Assembly: GCF_014191375.1 (NCBI RefSeq)
Contig: NZ_JACHWN010000009.1
Coordinates: forward strand, 124,001-188,000
DNA from: Mesorhizobium sp. RMAD-H1
GTDB lineage: Bacteria > Pseudomonadota > Alphaproteobacteria > Rhizobiales > Rhizobiaceae
Length of the DNA stretch: 64,000 nucleotides
Direction of reading: 5' to 3'
The first letter of the stretch is position 1; every line of letters starts with the position of its first letter. This document shows positions 63,746 to 64,000 of the stretch, in pieces. The position numbers and the translations under genes were made by a program. A model generated the notes under the pieces. It ran no database searches. It was not told the DNA's origin and was given only the letters and a program-made list of their open reading frames with translations.

Positions 63746-64000
63746 ATGACCAATGCACCCTTCACCGTCGCCGCCCTTTATCGTTTCGCGCGCCTGCCGC
63801 ACTACGAGATGCTGCGCGAGCCGCTGGCACAGCTTTGCTGCAATCTCGGCATCAAGGGAACGCTTCTGCTTGCCGCCGAAGGCATCAACGGCACGGTGGC
63901 GGGGAGTGCCGAAGCGATCGGGAGGCTGGTCGCGCGGATCGAGGCGGAACCGGAGCTCCAGGGGCTGGAGCTCAAATATTCCCATGCCGGCGAGATGCCG
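63746..64000 (+). CDS. trhO: tRNA uridine(34) hydroxylase TrhO, N-terminal part
   Basis: 85 codons are present before the window ends. MTNAPFTVAALYRFARLPHYEMLREPLAQLC and GIKGTLLLAAEGINGTVAGS match the N-terminal acylphosphatase-like domain of the YceA/TrhO rhodanese family, which installs 5-hydroxyuridine at position 34 of certain tRNAs using oxygen. The catalytic rhodanese domain would lie beyond the edge. Confidence 0.88.
   Translation, partial: MTNAPFTVAALYRFARLPHYEMLREPLAQLCCNLGIKGTLLLAAEGINGTVAGSAEAIGRLVARIEAEPELQGLELKYSHAGEMP

Overview
The window is bacterial chromosome from an alphaproteobacterium of the order Hyphomicrobiales (Rhizobiales). The order-level call rests on an Omp10-type lipoprotein, an MmgR/suhB-type small RNA beside an inositol-monophosphatase-family gene, CpdR, a homospermidine synthase, the DUF459–gltD–gltB block and GC-rich coding throughout. 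I cannot place it below order. Core genes and one inserted island are both present.

Layout. (1) 1–5.3 kb: the tail of an unidentified gene, then ubiD–ubiX on the minus strand, divergent from ubiT–ubiU–ubiV on the plus strand. This puts the ubiquinone decarboxylase and its prenyl-FMN cofactor enzyme beside the oxygen-independent hydroxylation genes, with a long perfect palindrome between the divergent promoters. (2) 5.5–6.06 kb: a P-loop kinase and a relic of an integrase 3' end. (3) 6.07–29.25 kb: a genomic island of about 23 kb in the 3' end of tRNA-Val(GAC), bounded by a perfect 63-bp direct repeat. (4) 29.3–64 kb: chromosome with cpdR, N-formylglutamate amidohydrolase, mmgR, hisN, an Hsp20 gene with a likely ROSE thermometer, threonine aldolase, gltB–gltD, a DUF459 protein, a lytic transglycosylase, galU, a beta-barrel protein, a KpsF/GutQ isomerase, hemH, a LysM-tailed 5'-nucleotidase, omp10, homospermidine synthase, pabB–pabC, pepF, a sigma-54 activator, a DUF882 peptidase, eda, an N-acetylmuramidase-domain protein and the start of trhO.

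The island runs from left to right as follows: an HTH protein; a MarR / alkylation-repair-like / DUF6616 cassette; a CGNR regulator divergent from an alpha/beta hydrolase; an orphan T4SS fragment (virB5–eexN–virB6); a dense repeat region followed by a mobilisation-like protein and a tandem ribbon-helix-helix (RHH) protein; a GNAT; an orphan VbhA-like antitoxin; a HigA-like regulator fused in operon to a type III restriction–modification system plus a small ORF and a Rad50-like ATPase with a CxxC hook; a serine recombinase with res-like repeats; an oxidoreductase/methyltransferase pair with a divergent TetR; and an RHH–Xis–Int operon.

Two observations look new. First, heptamers of the form TGATGCA, repeated at an exact 11-bp period, occur before the mobilisation/tandem-RHH operon (nine copies) and before the RHH–xis–int operon (five copies). 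This suggests one regulatory circuit links mobilisation to excision. Second, the integrase gene runs through the attachment core into the tRNA gene, so its C-terminus should differ between the integrated form and the predicted circular form.
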